Assembly (NCBI RefSeq): GCF_003545765.1
Contig: NZ_QXIO01000001.1
Location: forward strand, 248,001 to 312,000
Reading direction: 5' to 3'
Length of the DNA stretch: 64,000 nucleotides
Source: Colwellia sp. RSH04
Lineage (GTDB): Bacteria > Pseudomonadota > Gammaproteobacteria > Enterobacterales > Alteromonadaceae
Below the pieces are notes generated by a model. That model saw only the letters and a list, made by a program, of their open reading frames with translations. It was not told the origin of the DNA and made no database searches. Shown in pieces: positions 1 through 9,319 of this stretch. Each line of letters starts with the position of its first letter. The stretch's first letter is position 1. The position numbers and the translations under genes are program-made.

Positions 1-512
1 ATCTTGTCATCGAACGCGACTGGGTGGAGTATTCTATTTATAATTTATTTGGTCCAACCTCATTACTCGCTGAAGGTAGTGCCAACTATGGCATTGAGGT
101 TGCTTTTCCTTGGGAAGAACGCATCGCTTTCGAACGTGATGTATTATTTCCTATTGCTGGAATAGATCCTAACGAAAGTGAACTTTATTATAAAGTGCTC
201 AAACTCATGTCGAAATTAGCTTACGCCGACAATATGGTCGCACAACGCTATTGTGATAAAAAAATAGCAGACAACCAAGCTATTGAATTATTGATGAAGT
301 ACACCTTATGTACCAAAGAAAGAGCAACACAACGCTTAAGTTTTTATCAGCAGAACCGCTCATATGTTATCACCTATAATTTCGGTCAAGATTTAGTGCA
401 TGAGTATTTAACCAGTAAAATTTCTTCGGGATCAGCTCAGGAGTTATGGCACGAATTCACTGCGTTACTAGCAAGGCCGAAAACTGCCTCAATGATGCAA
501 GCAGAGCTTTAA
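1..512 (+). CDS. C-terminal part of a DUF885-like zincin relative (5' end outside window)
   Basis: The reading frame is open from the first bases of the window, so the gene begins upstream; a GTG at position 24 is only an internal codon. About 168 residues remain. The pattern WVEYSIYNLFGPTSLLAEG, then ANYGIEVAFPWEER and later NRSYVITYNFGQDLV, matches the C-terminal half of a family of 400-500 aa uncharacterised DUF885-like proteins whose missing upstream part carries an HExxH-type zinc motif. In such proteins the Glu of the ANYGIE segment could be a metal ligand. Family recall is from memory; the substrate is unknown. It converges with the chemoreceptor gene across a shared hairpin terminator. 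Confidence 0.6.
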   Translation, partial: LVIERDWVEYSIYNLFGPTSLLAEGSANYGIEVAFPWEERIAFERDVLFPIAGIDPNESELYYKVLKLMSKLAYADNMVAQRYCDKKIADNQAIELLMKYTLCTKERATQRLSFYQQNRSYVITYNFGQDLVHEYLTSKISSGSAQELWHEFTALLARPKTASMMQAEL

Positions 513-661
513 AAGCGAGCTAATTCTGCTTAACATCAGCTTGGGATTAAGCCCGTTTGACACTCTTGAATTGTGGTTATAGCAAACTCACTAGTTGCTA
601 TTATTATTCCAAGATGAGATCACTTATTTAAATCTATTCGACTAGCCTAAAACTATAAACA

Positions 662-686
662 AAAACCAGCTATATCAGCTGGTTTT
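662..686. terminator. Bidirectional hairpin terminator
   Basis: A 10-bp perfect stem (AAAACCAGCT at 662-671 pairing with AGCTGGTTTT at 677-686) with a 5-nt loop is flanked by A and T runs. It lies between two convergent genes and can serve both. Confidence 0.8.
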
Positions 687-710
687 TACTTTATTAACAT
701 ATAAAATTAA

Positions 711-2720
711 CTATATTTTAAAGCGCCCTACCAACTCTTTAAGCCTATTGGTTTTATTTTCTAATGCAGTACTTATCATCATTAAACTTTGTGCTTCATC
801 ACTCGTGTCGGTTCCTAATTGATTTACCTGCTGCATCATATCGTGAATATTTTGCGCAACATTATCTTGCTCACTGGTAATATTCACAATTTCTTGCATA
901 TCATCACGGTTTGTTTCAACAACTGAAGCAATCTCTGCTAATTGTGTATGAACAATTTTACTATTATCCATATATAAGTTAACTTGCTCACGCGTACTAC
1001 TCATTCTTTCTTCAGCTGCATGAGCTTTCGCCTGTAAGTCCTCAATATTTTGTTGAATGCTCGTGGTAGACTCTTGTGTGCGTTGAGCCAACTGCCTTAC
1101 TTCATCAGCAACAACGGCAAAACCTCTACCATGTTCACCAGCACGTGCAGATTCTATTGCCGCGTTTAAGGCTAATAAATTAGTTTGGTCGGCAATATTT
1201 TTAATAACTACCATCACTTCACCAATAGATTGACTGCTTACTCTTAGCTCTTCAATAGTATGTACTGCATTATCAAAGTTATCATTTAGTTTTACTAAGC
1301 CCCCCATAGAACTTGCAAGTACATCTTGTCCTTTTTTAGAGGTTTGACTAGCAACATGGGCTGTTTCTCGCGCTGTTGAAATACGCTCTTTTATCGTATG
1401 AGCATTTTCTGCCATAGTTGACACTGTATCTGTAGCTAAATGAAGTTCTTTCTCTGCGTCACTTGTTTTACTGACAGTTATCTCACTTACTTTAGCAACT
1501 TTAATGGTAGTGTCCCTTAACTCATCACTGGTTTGTTGTACACGAGAAACAATTTTTTGAATTTGCTCAATAAACCGATTAAACGCATCAGATAGCTGAC
1601 CAACTTCATCATCGCTTTTAATTTTTATTCGTTGTGACAAATCACCAGCGCCACCAGCAATTTCAACTAACGCTTGCTTTACTGACATTAGTGGCTGTAA
1701 TAAGCGAGAAGTCGAGAACCATAAGACAAAAAGCGTAATTAATAAAATACCTAAACTAATAAATACTGCCGATATAATTGCTTGGTTTACTGGCGCATCA
1801 ATGTAACTTTGCGGCACCATAACAGCAAGTTTCCATTTTAGGTTTAATTTTTCAACGACAACATCGCGAAATTGAACATGGTATTGTTCATTATTCCATA
1901 TTACCTTGGCTATCCCCTTTGTATTACTGAGCATTTGATTACTTAAATTAGAAAATCCTTCATGAAGAGCGTTGTCTTCTAAGTTAGATAACTGAATATT
2001 AGCCGTCGAGCGTTCAGCAATATTTACCTCCGCTAATTCTTCACCGTTAAAAACAATCATATCGCCATTGTTATCAATAAGAAAAGCCTGACCAACACCG
2101 TTAAATTTTATTTTTGAAACAATTTCATCAATAGCTTGCAAGTAGAGATCAACACCACCTGCACCGATAAACTGGTTATCAAAATTAAGAATAGGGAAAT
2201 TAATGGCTACGTAGAAAGATTCAATTTGCGGCTCGTAAGTGACACCACTGACATTCCAAGCGTTAGTGTCTTTTACTTCATTCCACCAAGGACGTGTCAG
2301 CACATTATAGTCAGTTAACCCAGATACACCACCTTGATCAAAATACTCACCCGTATATTTTGAACCAAAAAAGACCGAGGCAATATCTTCTCGGCCTTCC
2401 ATTTCTCTAGAGAATACCTTCATCATCCGCTTATAAGCTGTGGTATCTAAATTTTCTCCACGTATACGGTGTTGTTCAAACCAATCAATTAGCCACGTAT
2501 TTCTAAAGATAACTTCAGCTCGAATAATATGCCCTTTAAAATAACTTTCTATATTTGAGGCATTTAATTCGATGGACTTCTCAATATCATTGTCTAATTG
2601 TTCACTTGTATTTTCACTCACTTTAGAGACTAAAAAGTAAGTTGTGAGTAAAAGAATAACAAAAATGGCAGAGGCGGTGGTAGCGACTAGCTTTGCGGTT
2701 ACGGAGTTTTTTAGTTTCAT
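711..2720 (-). CDS. Methyl-accepting chemotaxis protein with dCache sensor
   Basis: Transmembrane chemoreceptor that senses a periplasmic ligand and controls CheA. From the N-terminus: a first membrane helix (about residues 10-32), a large periplasmic dCache-type domain (about 35-305; the segment [16 protein letters not shown] is typical), a second helix (about 310-335), a HAMP domain, and a long coiled-coil signalling domain whose tip [20 protein letters not shown] is nearly invariant in the family. No C-terminal CheR-binding pentapeptide is seen. I chose the ATG at 2720 because AAGG precedes it at good spacing; an upstream ATG at 2735 has no ribosome site. The ligand is unknown. It is divergent from the c-di-GMP sensor gene. 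Confidence 0.93.
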   Translation of the reverse strand: MKLKNSVTAKLVATTASAIFVILLLTTYFLVSKVSENTSEQLDNDIEKSIELNASNIESYFKGHIIRAEVIFRNTWLIDWFEQHRIRGENLDTTAYKRMMKVFSREMEGREDIASVFFGSKYTGEYFDQGGVSGLTDYNVLTRPWWNEVKDTNAWNVSGVTYEPQIESFYVAINFPILNFDNQFIGAGGVDLYLQAIDEIVSKIKFNGVGQAFLIDNNGDMIVFNGEELAEVNIAERSTANIQLSNLEDNALHEGFSNLSNQMLSNTKGIAKVIWNNEQYHVQFRDVVVEKLNLKWKLAVMVPQSYIDAPVNQAIISAVFISLGILLITLFVLWFSTSRLLQPLMSVKQALVEIAGGAGDLSQRIKIKSDDEVGQLSDAFNRFIEQIQKIVSRVQQTSDELRDTTIKVAKVSEITVSKTSDAEKELHLATDTVSTMAENAHTIKERISTARETAHVASQTSKKGQDVLASSMGGLVKLNDNFDNAVHTIEELRVSSQSIGEVMVVIKNIADQTNLLALNAAIESARAGEHGRGFAVVADEVRQLAQRTQESTTSIQQNIEDLQAKAHAAEERMSSTREQVNLYMDNSKIVHTQLAEIASVVETNRDDMQEIVNITSEQDNVAQNIHDMMQQVNQLGTDTSDEAQSLMMISTALENKTNRLKELVGRFKI

Positions 2721-2995
2721 GAAAAGCCTTAACATATTAATACTACTAATGTTTATGCTTACCTATAAATTGAAGCCTTATTAAAATAAGCGTTCAAAAG
2801 TAAGCGTGATTCGACTCCTTTCAAAAATACCAAATAACATCATAACCAAAAATATACAATATAACAAAATCGAAATTTAGAACAAAACCATCATTTGTTG
2901 AAAAAAAACACTTAACATACTGGTATGCCTTTGATGACACTAATAAAATTTAAATGCAAAAAAAACGTATAACTATTAATTATAATAAACATGTT

Positions 2996-3085
2996 ATATA
3001 TGTTTAAATATGAGTTAATCCGTTTAATGAAATAAAAAACAATTGTTTGTACATTAATTAAAGGTGACATATATTTAAATATGAG
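2996..3085. repeat. Imperfect direct repeat in a divergent promoter region
   Basis: The 405-bp gap between the divergent chemoreceptor and c-di-GMP genes is extremely AT-rich. It holds two copies of a near-identical element ending in TTTAAATATGAG, at 2996-3014 and 3069-3085, about 72 bp apart. They could be regulator sites for the downstream gene. No other structure was seen. Confidence 0.4.
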
Positions 3086-3125
3086 CCTACATAACCATTA
3101 AATAAAAATATCGGCATTATTAAAC

Positions 3126-6100
3126 TTGAAATTAATCAAAAAAAATACATGGCCACTTCAAAGCTGCATACTTATTGGCACTATCCTTTGCCTTATTTTT
3201 CAGCTAGCACATGCTAAAATTAACAACTTAGTTTTAGAGCAACTAACAGTAAAGGATGGTCTTTCTCAGGTATCAGTCACTTATATCAATCAAGATAATG
3301 ATGGTTTTGTTTGGATATCAACTGAAGCCGGGGTTGAGATATATGATGGTTATAGCTTTAAAAAAATTGAAGGTCCTGATAATGATTTCTCAAACTACAG
3401 CGCAGGAAAAACCGTTCAGTCTGAAAATGGACTTATCTGGCTTTTACTTCATGGTAAAGGTTTATATACCTTTGATAAAAAAGAAAATAAATTCAACTTA
3501 GTCTTTAGTAATAAAGAATTAACTCCTAAAGACTGGTTGATTGATTATGTAATTAATGAAAACCAAGTATGGATCGCTACGAGTAAAGAGCTCGGAGTTA
3601 TCGATTTAACAACTAATCAATACACCAAGAAAGTTGACTTAACGACACGCTTTCAAAGTACCACCTATGCTCAGCAAATACTCCACCACAATTCACATAT
3701 ATATATTGCTAGTAGAGAAGGTGTTCTGGTCTATAGTATTGATTTAAATGAGGTAACCAAATTACCTGAATTAACTAAACAGAATGTAGACAAAACTAAT
3801 TTTATTCCTTTACAAGCAAACAAAACCTATAAATTAGCAGTGATAGACAACAAGCTTTATCGTGGATCAAACGATGGTTTATTTTCTCTTGATATAACAA
3901 AAATAAACAACCTGTTCACAGACAAAAAAATTAGCTCATCAAACGCTTTAATCAAATATACGTTAGAAATAGAGCACATTTCGGTTTGGAATTTTTTTAC
4001 TAACAAAGAATTACTTGTTATTGGTGGCACTAAAGGTCTATATCAATTGAATACCAAAACGAAAAAAAGCAGGTTTTTATTTGGCTTCGATGAGTACGAT
4101 CCTTCTTTTGCCAATAACACCATACCTTCTTTAATGGTCGATAAAGATGGCATGTATTGGCTGGTAAGTGTTAGTCAAGGTATCTTAAAATGGAATCCAA
4201 GTTTAGAAGTGATCGAAAACTATGGCTACTATAAAGGTCGTAATGACAGTTTAACCAATAACAGTGTTTTAGCTATTTTAGCTGATAAACATGATAATAA
4301 TATCTTCTGGGTAGCAACATCTAACGGGCTAAATAGACTTGATAGAAAAACAAAAACTGTTGAACAGTTTTTATATACACCCAATGCGAATTCAACGTTC
4401 ATCGAAAGTAATATACTCTCATTACACTATGGTCAAAATAATACTATTTGGCTAAATACCGTTGTAGGACTTAGACTATTTGACATAAAAACCAAATCAA
4501 TTATTTCTATTCCATTTGAAGACGACATTATTGAGCAAATCAAAGGTGATTACCCTGTTTATCATACTCAAGGCAACGTTTTACTTTTAACAGAAGGGGA
4601 AAAGTTCATTAAGCTGAATACCGATACTGAAGAAATAACAGATCTCAGTAGTCACTTAGCGAAAGAAGGTATTAAAGATATTTGGTATTTTATTGCCAGT
4701 GAAGAATCAGAAAATGAAGTTTGGCTAAGTACTCCTAATGCAATATGGCATTATGATATTAAGCTAAATAAATTTACTCAATATTTTCAAAACAACGATG
4801 TACTTGTTAATGAATGGGCCTTTATTGACAGCTTTTTTATAGATAAAAAGAATGATCGTATCTGGATAGCACATACCTCTCAGGGTATTATTTGCATTTC
4901 ATTAAGCACAAAAGAAGTACTTCATAAATTCAATGCTGAAAACAGCATATTAGATGATAACCTCTATGGCTTATATCAAGATAAAGAAGGTGATTTATGG
5001 GTTGCTACCCATAATGGAGTATATGTTCTTAACCCCGAAACCCTTCATATAAGAAAATTTGGTATCCATCATGGTTTTACCGGGATGGAGTTTAATGCAG
5101 GAGCCCATATAAAACTCCCTACAGATGAAATAATGTATGGTGCCATGACAGGTATCTCAATATTTGATCCCATTGAATTAAAAAACAATGAGAAACAACA
5201 ACCCATCAAGGTTTTTGTGACCAATGTAGCGCTACTAACCCGTTCACTTGATGACACCTATATTTTTAACACAGACAACGTTATAGAAATTGCTTACGAC
5301 GATGTCGGTATTCGCGTAGACTTTACCACATTTAATTTTTCTAAAAATAAAAACATATTATTTGAATACTCATTATTAAACGACAGTAAGGTCGATTATC
5401 CCCCTACCTATAAAAATCATATTATTTTTCCTAGTTTATCTTCAGGGCGTCATACGCTTTCGATTAAAGCTAAATCTCCAGTTACGGGGGAATATTCACA
5501 ACCCACACATATACGCTTTAATGTATCTTATGCTCCTTGGCGATCTCCAATAGCGATTATTGTGTACTTAACCATCATCATTGTCATTACAAGCGCTTGG
5601 ATAAGAAAAAGAACAAAACAACGCAATGAATTACTAGCAGCTCATGAGCAAGTAAAATATCGAGAAAACAGATTAGAACTCGCTTTAAAGGGCAGTAATA
5701 GTGATGTTTGGGATTGGCATGCAAGTAATAACACCTTTACCGCTAAACGCTTAGAACATCCAACCAACTTCAATGAAAGTGCATATGAAATGCCCTTTGA
5801 AGAGTTTGTAAACCTTATCCACCCTGACGATCAAGCGGCTTATTTAACTAGCTGGCATCAGTTTATAGCTAACACCGAGCCTGAAGATACTTTTTCAGCC
5901 ACATTTAGATTAAAAAACGCTGATAATCAATGGTTGTGGTATAGAGATTTAGGTAAGTTAGTTGAATTAGATGATGCGAATACCCCGCTGCGAGTAACAG
6001 GATCATACACTAACATTACCCAATCAAAAGTTGATGAAGAACGCGCTCAATATTACGGCGAAGCATTTAAACAAACTAAAGATTGGGTCTTAATAATCAA

Positions 6101-7715
6101 CCAAGGTTTTACCAAGGTTACATCGAATCAGGCCATTAGAAATGTATTTGGCTGGCAAGAAGAAGAACTCGACTTTGAAGAGTCAACTCTGGGCTTAAAT
6201 AAACAAAAAGTAAAATATTATATAGACATAGTGACTAGCTTAGGTGTTGATGATTACTGGCGAGGTGAGGATCTAGTTAAAGCCTCTTCAGGGGAAATAT
6301 TCCACGTATTAATCAAAATTAACGTCGCCATTAATAAACATGGTGATTTACATTACATTGTCGTGATGACAGATATTACGGCACAAAAGCAAGCTGAAAA
6401 AGAACTACGCTATATGGCAAATTATGACCATTTAACAAGCTTACCCAATCGTAGTTTACTTATAGAACGTATTGAACATGCCATAGAGTCTAGAGCAAGA
6501 CATTCATCATCATTAGCTGTACTTTTTATCGATTTAGATCGGTTTAAGCAAATCAATGATACCTTAGGTCATGATTATGGTGACTTATTACTGAGTGAGG
6601 TTTCAACACGGTTCAATAATATTTTAAGGCAAGATGATACGCTTGCTCGATTAGGAGGCGACGAATTTGTCATACTCTTAGAAGAGTTTAAATCAACAAA
6701 CAGCTTAACCGGTATTGCTCAAAAACTCATTAATGTTGCAGAAAAGCCTTTTGTATTAAAAGATACTACGGTAAGTATTGGGGCTAGTATCGGTATTGCC
6801 GTTTATCCGGACGATGGCACAGACTCTGCTGAATTATTAAGGAATAGCGATATCGCTATGTATAGTGCTAAGCAGAATGGCCGCAATAACTATCAATTTT
6901 TTGAAGCGTCAATGAATGAAGCAGCAGCTAAACGCTTAACTCAAGAAACAAAAATAAAACAAGCCGTTAAAGATAAACAGTTTATTAATCACTATCAGCC
7001 TATTGTTGATGCTCGTTATGGCAAAGCGATAGGTGTAGAAATGCTTATGCGTTGGCCAACCGATGAAGGAATGATACCTCCTTTTGAGTTCATCCCGCTT
7101 GCTGAAGACTTAAATTTGATCATTTCAATGACAGAAACAGCATTAGAACAAGCACTTCAGGACTTAACAGTATGGCGCACATATCGCCCAGAATTTTACT
7201 TATCAATTAATGTTGCAGAAAGTCATTTTAGCAAAGGAGATCTAGTGTCCTTAGTTGTTACTATGCTTGAAAAGTATCAATTACCTGCTTCTGCATTAAA
7301 AATCGAAATAACTGAATCTGTCTTTATTTCAGCTCCTGAAACCGCTATCGAAAAAATGAAACAACTAAAAGCAATAGGTTTAACATTATCACTCGATGAT
7401 TTTGGTACGGGTTTTTCATCTTTATCGTATTTGAAGTCATTCCCATTAGATATTATTAAACTTGATCGAAGCTTTATTTCCAACATAGGTATAGAAAACA
7501 CCGATGAAGCTATTATTGAAGCAACGATCTCATTAGCAGATAACCTTGGAATGCGATGTGTCGCTGAGGGTGCGGAAACGCCTGAACAAGTTGATTTTCT
7601 TGTCTCTCGACAATGTCACTATATTCAAGGTTATTTCTACAGCAAACCATTAAATGCGCTGCATATAGAAAAAATGCTACAAGAAGATAGTGAAGACTAC
7701 ATATCAACGCTGTAA
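3126..7715 (+). CDS. Propeller-PAS-GGDEF-EAL c-di-GMP signalling protein
   Basis: A 1529-residue inner-membrane sensor. A signal peptide (1-30) leads into periplasmic two-component-regulator propeller repeats (about 35-690) and a Y_Y_Y-type beta domain (about 690-790). One membrane helix (about 800-822) follows, then two PAS domains (about 850-1090), GGDEF (about 1095-1260) and EAL (about 1275-1515). The cyclase motif GGDEF is intact, and RxxD (RQDD) sits five residues before it as an inhibitory I-site. The phosphodiesterase signature is EML instead of EAL, but ITES and DDFGTG are kept, so both activities are plausible. The start is TTG: the frame is closed by a stop at 3099 and no ATG lies before the signal peptide. 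HTCS-style propellers suggest an oligosaccharide-like ligand, which is inference. Confidence 0.92.
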   Translation: MKLIKKNTWPLQSCILIGTILCLIFQLAHAKINNLVLEQLTVKDGLSQVSVTYINQDNDGFVWISTEAGVEIYDGYSFKKIEGPDNDFSNYSAGKTVQSENGLIWLLLHGKGLYTFDKKENKFNLVFSNKELTPKDWLIDYVINENQVWIATSKELGVIDLTTNQYTKKVDLTTRFQSTTYAQQILHHNSHIYIASREGVLVYSIDLNEVTKLPELTKQNVDKTNFIPLQANKTYKLAVIDNKLYRGSNDGLFSLDITKINNLFTDKKISSSNALIKYTLEIEHISVWNFFTNKELLVIGGTKGLYQLNTKTKKSRFLFGFDEYDPSFANNTIPSLMVDKDGMYWLVSVSQGILKWNPSLEVIENYGYYKGRNDSLTNNSVLAILADKHDNNIFWVATSNGLNRLDRKTKTVEQFLYTPNANSTFIESNILSLHYGQNNTIWLNTVVGLRLFDIKTKSIISIPFEDDIIEQIKGDYPVYHTQGNVLLLTEGEKFIKLNTDTEEITDLSSHLAKEGIKDIWYFIASEESENEVWLSTPNAIWHYDIKLNKFTQYFQNNDVLVNEWAFIDSFFIDKKNDRIWIAHTSQGIICISLSTKEVLHKFNAENSILDDNLYGLYQDKEGDLWVATHNGVYVLNPETLHIRKFGIHHGFTGMEFNAGAHIKLPTDEIMYGAMTGISIFDPIELKNNEKQQPIKVFVTNVALLTRSLDDTYIFNTDNVIEIAYDDVGIRVDFTTFNFSKNKNILFEYSLLNDSKVDYPPTYKNHIIFPSLSSGRHTLSIKAKSPVTGEYSQPTHIRFNVSYAPWRSPIAIIVYLTIIIVITSAWIRKRTKQRNELLAAHEQVKYRENRLELALKGSNSDVWDWHASNNTFTAKRLEHPTNFNESAYEMPFEEFVNLIHPDDQAAYLTSWHQFIANTEPEDTFSATFRLKNADNQWLWYRDLGKLVELDDANTPLRVTGSYTNITQSKVDEERAQYYGEAFKQTKDWVLIINQGFTKVTSNQAIRNVFGWQEEELDFEESTLGLNKQKVKYYIDIVTSLGVDDYWRGEDLVKASSGEIFHVLIKINVAINKHGDLHYIVVMTDITAQKQAEKELRYMANYDHLTSLPNRSLLIERIEHAIESRARHSSSLAVLFIDLDRFKQINDTLGHDYGDLLLSEVSTRFNNILRQDDTLARLGGDEFVILLEEFKSTNSLTGIAQKLINVAEKPFVLKDTTVSIGASIGIAVYPDDGTDSAELLRNSDIAMYSAKQNGRNNYQFFEASMNEAAAKRLTQETKIKQAVKDKQFINHYQPIVDARYGKAIGVEMLMRWPTDEGMIPPFEFIPLAEDLNLIISMTETALEQALQDLTVWRTYRPEFYLSINVAESHFSKGDLVSLVVTMLEKYQLPASALKIEITESVFISAPETAIEKMKQLKAIGLTLSLDDFGTGFSSLSYLKSFPLDIIKLDRSFISNIGIENTDEAIIEATISLADNLGMRCVAEGAETPEQVDFLVSRQCHYIQGYFYSKPLNALHIEKMLQEDSEDYISTL

Positions 7716-7823
7716 CTAAACAACGTTTACAATACGTATTTTCTAACCTTTTTACTGTACCTTAAAACATGAAAAGGTATACAGAGCAATGAGGCTTATT
7801 TATATGGCATTGAGGAATATTTA

Positions 7824-9203
7824 TCATGCGTTTGATAATGGCTCTTTAGGAAAACTAATCCGAAAATAAGCACCTCCTTTTTCCTCTGTGCTGACAATAA
7901 CAATATCGCCGTGCAACGATTGAGTGATTAAGTTGTAAACTATGTGCATACCTAACCCAGTACCGCCTGCGTTTCTATTCGTTGTAAAAAAAGGTTCAAA
8001 GATTTTCTCTGTTACTTCTTTATTTAGTCCGACACCGTTATCTAAATAATCCATCATTATGTAACCATTTGTCACTTCAATAATAATATCAATCCTTTTA
8101 CTTGAGACCTGCTTGAATGCATGTTTTATTGAATTGACTATCAAATTAATTAATATTTGGCTCATAGCATTAGGATCTTGAATAACAGAAATATTTGAGC
8201 GGCATTTAACATGTATTTCAACACCGTGCTCATCTAACAATCCTTTTAATGTGCCAACACTTATATCGATGTGTTCTTTTAAGTCAAAACATTGTCTTTG
8301 TTCGTTTGAAGTCACCACACTCGCGCTTTTAAATTCAGCAATCAGTCTTGACGCCCTCTCGAGATTACTACTAACCAACTGCATGCCCTTTGCCATATCA
8401 CTAAAAGCACTTTCGAATTCTCGACGTGTCAGGTGTTGGTTTTTATATTTTTCCGCGGTAGATTTTATCTTATCACTGGCAAGAGAAGATGCTGTTACTG
8501 CAATGCCTATAGGTGTATTAATCTCATGGGAAATCCCTGCAACGAGTCTTCCTAAAGAAGCGAATTTTTCAGCTTCAGATAATTTGTCATGGGTTTGTTT
8601 TAATTCGAGTAAGTTTTCCTCTAACGCAATAGTTCTTTCTTCTACTTTTTGTTCTAAATTATCTTTGTGATCGGTTAACTCTTTAATTAAATTCACCATT
8701 TCTAGAGCTATGCGTTTTGTAGTAAAAGTGATGACACAAAAAATAACAATTAAAATGATTGCACTGAACATTCCACCATTAGCAGCCTTGTGTTCCATAA
8801 TTCCATAACTATTTAACAATCCAATGGTGATAATATTTAAAATAATAATAACGACGATCCAATTAAAAAGTCTTAATGACCCCGTAATTAAAGAAAAGGC
8901 GGCAATAGCAGGAAAAACCATCATCGTTTCATCTTTCAAACCTTCGTGTAACCAGACAAACGTTAAAATAAGTGCTGTACACAACAGCATTACAGTAGAT
9001 GAGGCAAACGAAATTTTATTATATTTAATAAGTAAGGGAACAGCGAGAAATGCTAAACCAAATAATAATAGAATCAATGAATTAGAAGTAGTCGGCCTAG
9101 TCGCTAACAACACAATAAAAATGATTGCAATTGAAAGCTCCACCATATAAAAAACTAAAAGAATCTTACTCTTTCTTGCTGAGACTTGGCTATTTTCATC
9201 CAT
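7824..9203 (-). CDS. Membrane-bound sensor histidine kinase
   Basis: A 459-residue kinase. The first 165 residues hold about six hydrophobic helices with little periplasmic loop. A coiled-coil linker (about 168-215) leads to a HisKA-type dimerisation helix with the phospho-acceptor His226 in GISHEINTP. The HATPase domain (about 320-455) shows the N box (NLIVNSIKHAF), DNGVGL, the F box (FEPFFTT) and GTGLGMHIV. No receiver domain is attached and no response regulator gene is adjacent, so the partner is elsewhere. The architecture resembles kinases that sense through their membrane segment, but the signal is not known. It is separated by about 116 bp from glnD, transcribed in the same direction. 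Confidence 0.9.
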   Translation of the reverse strand: MDENSQVSARKSKILLVFYMVELSIAIIFIVLLATRPTTSNSLILLLFGLAFLAVPLLIKYNKISFASSTVMLLCTALILTFVWLHEGLKDETMMVFPAIAAFSLITGSLRLFNWIVVIIILNIITIGLLNSYGIMEHKAANGGMFSAIILIVIFCVITFTTKRIALEMVNLIKELTDHKDNLEQKVEERTIALEENLLELKQTHDKLSEAEKFASLGRLVAGISHEINTPIGIAVTASSLASDKIKSTAEKYKNQHLTRREFESAFSDMAKGMQLVSSNLERASRLIAEFKSASVVTSNEQRQCFDLKEHIDISVGTLKGLLDEHGVEIHVKCRSNISVIQDPNAMSQILINLIVNSIKHAFKQVSSKRIDIIIEVTNGYIMMDYLDNGVGLNKEVTEKIFEPFFTTNRNAGGTGLGMHIVYNLITQSLHGDIVIVSTEEKGGAYFRISFPKEPLSNA

Positions 9204-9319
9204 TGAGGAGGGAGCTCTGACATTTTATGAATCCTAATCTAAATATATAACACAATTGAGAAGTTTCAAAAAAAAATCAAAAAAATCACTATGTTGTCAT
9301 TTGCATATCATCATTGTCG

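Noticed and set aside
711-2735. Start of the chemoreceptor at 2735
   Set aside because: The ATG at 2735 lacks a ribosome site; AAGG before the ATG at 2720 fits better.
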